NCBI GenBank assembly: GCA_020050375.1
Contig: JAGVKR010000518.1
Location: forward strand, 1 to 7,461
Direction: 5' to 3'
Length of the DNA: 7,461 nucleotides
Source: Planctomycetales bacterium
GTDB taxonomy: Bacteria; Planctomycetota; Planctomycetia; Planctomycetales; Planctomycetaceae
In this document: positions 5,443 through 7,461 of the stretch, piece after piece
Numbering within the stretch: the first letter of the stretch is position 1
Layout: each line of letters starts with the position of its first letter
Position numbers and translations under genes: made by a program
The notes under the pieces: generated by a model
The model's database searches: none
What the model was told of the DNA's origin: nothing
Seen by the model: the letters and a program-made list of their open reading frames with translations, nothing else

Positions 5443-5536
5443 GGGGGTGTACGCGGCTCTGGTGACCGCCCCGGGCTTCAAACCCGGCGTGGCGTCTGCA
5501 AAGACGCCAGGTGGGTTCGATTCCCATCCACCCCCG
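5443..5536 (+). tRNA. selC: tRNA-Sec (anticodon UCA)
   Basis: A 94-nt cloverleaf with selenocysteine-tRNA traits. The acceptor GGGGGTG (5443-5449) pairs with CACCCCC (5529-5535), and G5536 is the discriminator. The D arm is closed by GCGG/CCGC (5453-5456/5466-5469). The anticodon stem CCGGG/CCCGG (5471-5475/5483-5487) encloses loop CTTCAAA with anticodon TCA at 5478-5480. The long variable arm is a perfect 8-bp stem, TGGCGTCT/AGACGCCA (5490-5497/5502-5509), capped by GCAA. The T arm GTGGG/CCCAT (5511-5515/5523-5527) encloses TTCGATT. The 3' CCA is not encoded. The product is charged with serine, converted to selenocysteine by SelA and delivered by SelB to UGA codons that have a SECIS element. 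The eighth acceptor position (T5450 against C5528) does not pair. No sel gene lies beside it, and no clear promoter was found. Confidence 0.93.
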
Positions 5537-5817
5537 CTTTATTGACGCTGGTTCGTGACAAATGTGCCGACCGCAGCGACGCTAACGATGGAACGGGTTG
5601 ATCGGAGATCTCCCGCGACAGGCGCTCGTAGCGCAGGTCACGTTTCCGAGGGGCTTCCTCCCTGGGTAGTTCCCCACCGCGGCGGAACGAGTTTGACGAG
5701 GCATTCGGCGTAAGGTACGGATTGAGTGTCGCCGTTGATTCAAGCCATTTGCGGTGATGCCGTCTAGGTTTAGGGGCAGTCCGCCCGATCGCGCCAAACG
5801 GTGCGAATTCGACGGGC
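5537..5817. other. Intergenic region with two small hairpins, no convincing gene
   Basis: No reading frame here looks like a real protein. Two adjacent stems follow the tRNA: CGGG..GATC / GATC..CCCG (5594-5615, with a small internal loop and GGA at the tip), and GCGCT/AGCGC around CGT (5622-5634). Neither is followed by a T-run, though they could serve as processing or termination structures for the tRNA transcript. The rest, 5635-5817, is featureless by eye. No duplicate of the tRNA 3' end was seen, so there is no sign of an integrated element. Confidence 0.4.
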
Positions 5818-6324
5818 ATGCGTCCGAACGCTTTTCCAAAAAGTCACAATTTCCGGTGCCTGATGTCATTCACGACACCTCTGCAATTCAGCGAACCTGG
5901 CTCGGCATCGCCGAGGACCGACAACGCGGGATTGTCGGTGTTCGGAGATTTCCCCACTTTGCTCAGTGATCTGCCGTCGGATTGGCTCGAGTCTGTCAAA
6001 GTCTCCGACAGGCGGTCGGAGCCGCGATGCTGGAGTGACAGTCAGGCACGACTGACACCGCTCGACGAGCAGGCGGCCGACATCCCCGTTCCCGCCATTC
6101 CAATCTCCCTCACGGACATCTCGCCAAACGGAATCGGCTTTTCGCACGCCGAACCATTGCCCTATCGGCTGGTTCAAATCGCGTTTGATTCCAACGACGA
6201 GTCCTCGCCGGTGATGGTGGTTCGGCTGCATTGGTGTCGGTTTCGCGACGGGGGCGCCTACGAAAGCGGCGGGAAGATTCAGAGCATAACCACGCGTTCG
6301 TCCGTCGCAAATCGGGACGATTGA
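5818..6324 (+). CDS. PilZ-domain protein
   Basis: A 168-residue protein whose C-terminal two thirds look like a PilZ domain. Residues 66-70 (RSEPR) fit the R-x-x-x-R motif and 100-105 (DISPNG) fit D-x-S-x-x-G, the two elements that wrap around cyclic di-GMP in PilZ proteins. Predicted beta strands follow (LVQIAFD at 118-124, MVVRLHWCRF at 133-142), as expected for the six-stranded barrel. The first 60 residues are unconserved in appearance and probably disordered. It is likely a stand-alone cytoplasmic c-di-GMP receptor; its target is unknown. The start is uncertain: the ATG at 5863 (Met16, MSFTTPLQF) is as plausible as 5818, and neither has a Shine-Dalgarno sequence. The gene is convergent with eutB, and its 5' half is crowded with inverted repeats. 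Confidence 0.72.
   Translation: MRPNAFPKSHNFRCLMSFTTPLQFSEPGSASPRTDNAGLSVFGDFPTLLSDLPSDWLESVKVSDRRSEPRCWSDSQARLTPLDEQAADIPVPAIPISLTDISPNGIGFSHAEPLPYRLVQIAFDSNDESSPVMVVRLHWCRFRDGGAYESGGKIQSITTRSSVANRDD
5901..6058. repeat. Cluster of four inverted repeats inside the PilZ gene
   Basis: Four successive stems occur in 158 bp: CTCGGC/GCCGAG around ATC (5901-5915), CCGACAA/TTGTCGG around 7 nt (5918-5938), CTCCGAC/GTCGGAG around AGGCG (6003-6021), and GTGACAGTC/GACTGACAC around 6 nt with one mismatch (6035-6058). The first three are perfect. All fall in or just before the start of the PilZ domain coding region. Confidence 0.5.
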
Positions 6325-6327
6325 ACC

Positions 6328-6381
6328 GACGACGGCGTGCTCGTCTCGGCCCCCAGGTTTCGCGTCGAATCTGGCGTCGTC
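6328..6381. terminator. Nested hairpin between convergent genes (possible bidirectional terminator)
   Basis: CCAGGTTT (6353-6360) pairs with GAATCTGG (6367-6374), including two G-T pairs, around CGCGTC. Outer arms GACGACG (6328-6334) and CGTCGTC (6375-6381) could enclose it. It lies in the 114-bp gap between the PilZ and eutB stop codons, where a shared terminator would be expected. No T-tract is present on either strand, so an intrinsic terminator is only a possibility. Confidence 0.25.
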
Positions 6382-6438
6382 TGTCGAGTCATCCGAAATT
6401 GAGGTTGCGCGGCTGTTGCCCTTTACGCAAAGACGCCT

Positions 6439-7461
6439 TCAGCCGGGCCTCGACGCGAGCGGCGCTTTCTCCAGCAGGCGGTGTCGCGGCGTGAGCGTTT
6501 CAAGACGGTTCTGGCGGTTGAGGACGCCGGCCTTTTGCAGCCAGTCTTCAAACTCGGGAGCGGGGCGAAGCCCGAGCGTCTGCCGCAAATAGTGGCTGTC
6601 GTGGAACGATGTCGACTGGTAATTGAGCATGACGTCGTCGGCGCCGGGAACGCCCATGATGTAGTTGCAGCCGGCCACTCCCAGGAGCGTCAGCAGCGTG
6701 TCCATGTCGTCCTGGTCGGCCTCGGCATGATTCGTGTAGCAGACGTCGCAGCCCATCGGGACTCCCAGCAGCTTGCCGCAGAAATGATCTTCGAGACCGG
6801 CGCGGATGATCTGCTTGCCGTCGTACAGGTATTCGGGGCCGATGAACCCGACGACGGTGTTGACCAGCAGCGGCTCGAACTTGCGGGCGACGGCGTAGGC
6901 GCGGGCTTCGAGGGTTTGCTGGTCGACGTCGTGATGGGCGCCCGCCGACAGGCATGACCCCTGGCCTGTCTCGAAGTACATCACGTTCTGCCCGACGGTG
7001 CCCCGTTTCTGTTCGAGCGCCATCGCTCGAGCCTCGGCCAGCAGCGACAGATTCACGCCGAAACTGGCGTTGGCGCCTTCCGTTCCGGCGATCGACTGGA
7101 AGACGAGGTCGACCGGCGCGCCGCGGCGGATCGCTTCCATCTGCGTCGTGACGTGCGCGAGGACGCACGACTGCGTCGGGATTTCGTACGTGCGAATCAG
7201 CTCGTCGATCAGCGACAAGAGCCCGCAGGTATTGGCGACGTTGTCGGTTGCCGGATTGATGCCGATCACCGCGTCACCGCAACCGTAGCACAATCCGTCG
7301 AGTATCGAGGCGGTGATTCCCCGAGGATCGTCGGTCGGGTGATTGGGCTGCAAGCGCACGGCGAGTCGTCCCGCGAGCCCCAGCGTGTTGCGAAACTGCG
7401 AGACGACCCGGCATTTGCGGCCCGCCAGCACCAGATCCTGGTTCCGCATCAGCTTGCTGAC
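6439..7461 (-). CDS. eutB: Ethanolamine ammonia-lyase large subunit (partial, N-terminus cut)
   Basis: The readable 340 residues run from the window edge to a TGA stop and correspond to about position 125 onward of E. coli EutB (453 residues). EutB binds ethanolamine in a TIM barrel and, with EutC and adenosylcobalamin, converts it to acetaldehyde and ammonia. Diagnostic blocks are intact: RLQPNHPTDD, GINPATDN, FQSIAGTEGAN, YFETGQGSCLSAGAHHD, GFIGPEYLYDGKQIIRAGLED, MGCDVCYTNHAEADQDD and PGADDVMLNYQ. By alignment from memory, the substrate-contacting Arg160, Gln162, Asn193, Glu287 and Asp362 of E. coli are all conserved. The ATG at 7449 is internal, since the frame continues upstream (VSKL) to the window edge. 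The C-terminal tail after EFEDWLQKAGVL is family-variable. EutC normally follows EutB directly but is absent downstream here. Confidence 0.96.
   Translation of the reverse strand, partial: VSKLMRNQDLVLAGRKCRVVSQFRNTLGLAGRLAVRLQPNHPTDDPRGITASILDGLCYGCGDAVIGINPATDNVANTCGLLSLIDELIRTYEIPTQSCVLAHVTTQMEAIRRGAPVDLVFQSIAGTEGANASFGVNLSLLAEARAMALEQKRGTVGQNVMYFETGQGSCLSAGAHHDVDQQTLEARAYAVARKFEPLLVNTVVGFIGPEYLYDGKQIIRAGLEDHFCGKLLGVPMGCDVCYTNHAEADQDDMDTLLTLLGVAGCNYIMGVPGADDVMLNYQSTSFHDSHYLRQTLGLRPAPEFEDWLQKAGVLNRQNRLETLTPRHRLLEKAPLASRPG

Noticed and set aside
5443..5817. Genomic island integrated at the tRNA-Sec gene
   Set aside because: selC is a classic integration site, but no integrase gene and no repeat of the tRNA 3' end were found in the downstream sequence.
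5478..5819. 113-codon - strand frame ending inside the tRNA-Sec gene
   Set aside because: Its GVDGNRTH stretch is the familiar antisense translation of a tRNA T arm, a common source of false gene calls, and the remainder is not recognisable.
5866..6231. Possible eutC on the - strand downstream of eutB
   Set aside because: The 121-codon frame is far too short for EutC (about 295 residues), lacks its motifs and lies opposite the PilZ gene.
3086..6441. TGA stops as possible selenocysteine codons, given the tRNA-Sec
   Set aside because: Each protein ending in TGA is already full length for its family, no conserved extension follows, and no obvious SECIS-like hairpin was seen just after the codons.

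Overview
The window reads as chromosomal DNA of a GC-rich bacterium, most likely a planctomycete (Planctomycetota). That assignment is an inference from gene style, not proof: most start codons lack a Shine-Dalgarno sequence, codon use is strongly GC-biased, and the gene mix (several small heat-shock proteins, a tandem ACT protein, a degenerate PilZ protein, a selenocysteine tRNA, ethanolamine ammonia-lyase) fits that phylum. No insertion sequence, phage gene or CRISPR array was seen. The two end genes are cut by the window edges.

Layout. Positions 2-1054 hold three Hsp20 (alpha-crystallin) genes in a row on the + strand, the first only as its C-terminal end. Positions 1120-3032 hold an ABC-2 type exporter pair, a COG4586-like ATPase followed by one DUF990-like permease. 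It converges on a HAD-family phosphatase on the - strand (3086-3709), and the two 3' ends are separated by a degenerate 7-bp tandem repeat. A compact divergent promoter region (3710-3818) separates the phosphatase from a + strand tandem ACT-domain protein (3819-4349), followed by an SMP-30/gluconolactonase-like protein (4410-5360).

The most distinctive locus is 5340-5540. The 3' end of the SMP-30 gene, including its stop codon, is imperfectly duplicated 72 bp downstream. A second 7-bp tandem repeat lies between the copies, the second copy forms part of an 8-bp hairpin, and one base later begins a tRNA-Sec(UCA) gene (selC, 5443-5536) with a long variable arm. Its presence implies that the organism decodes UGA as selenocysteine, but no sel gene and no selenoprotein lies in the window. 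After about 280 bp with no convincing gene comes a PilZ-domain protein (5818-6324), whose 5' half holds four successive inverted repeats. Convergent to it is the C-terminal three quarters of EutB, the ethanolamine ammonia-lyase large subunit (- strand, 6439 to the window edge). EutB is not followed by eutC.

Functionally this is a set of separate small units (proteostasis, export, sugar-phosphate or lactone metabolism, amino-acid sensing, selenocysteine decoding, c-di-GMP binding, ethanolamine breakdown) rather than one pathway. No clear new multi-gene system was found. The items most worth following up are the organisation around selC, the dispersed heptamer repeats and the missing partner genes of the ABC exporter and of EutB.
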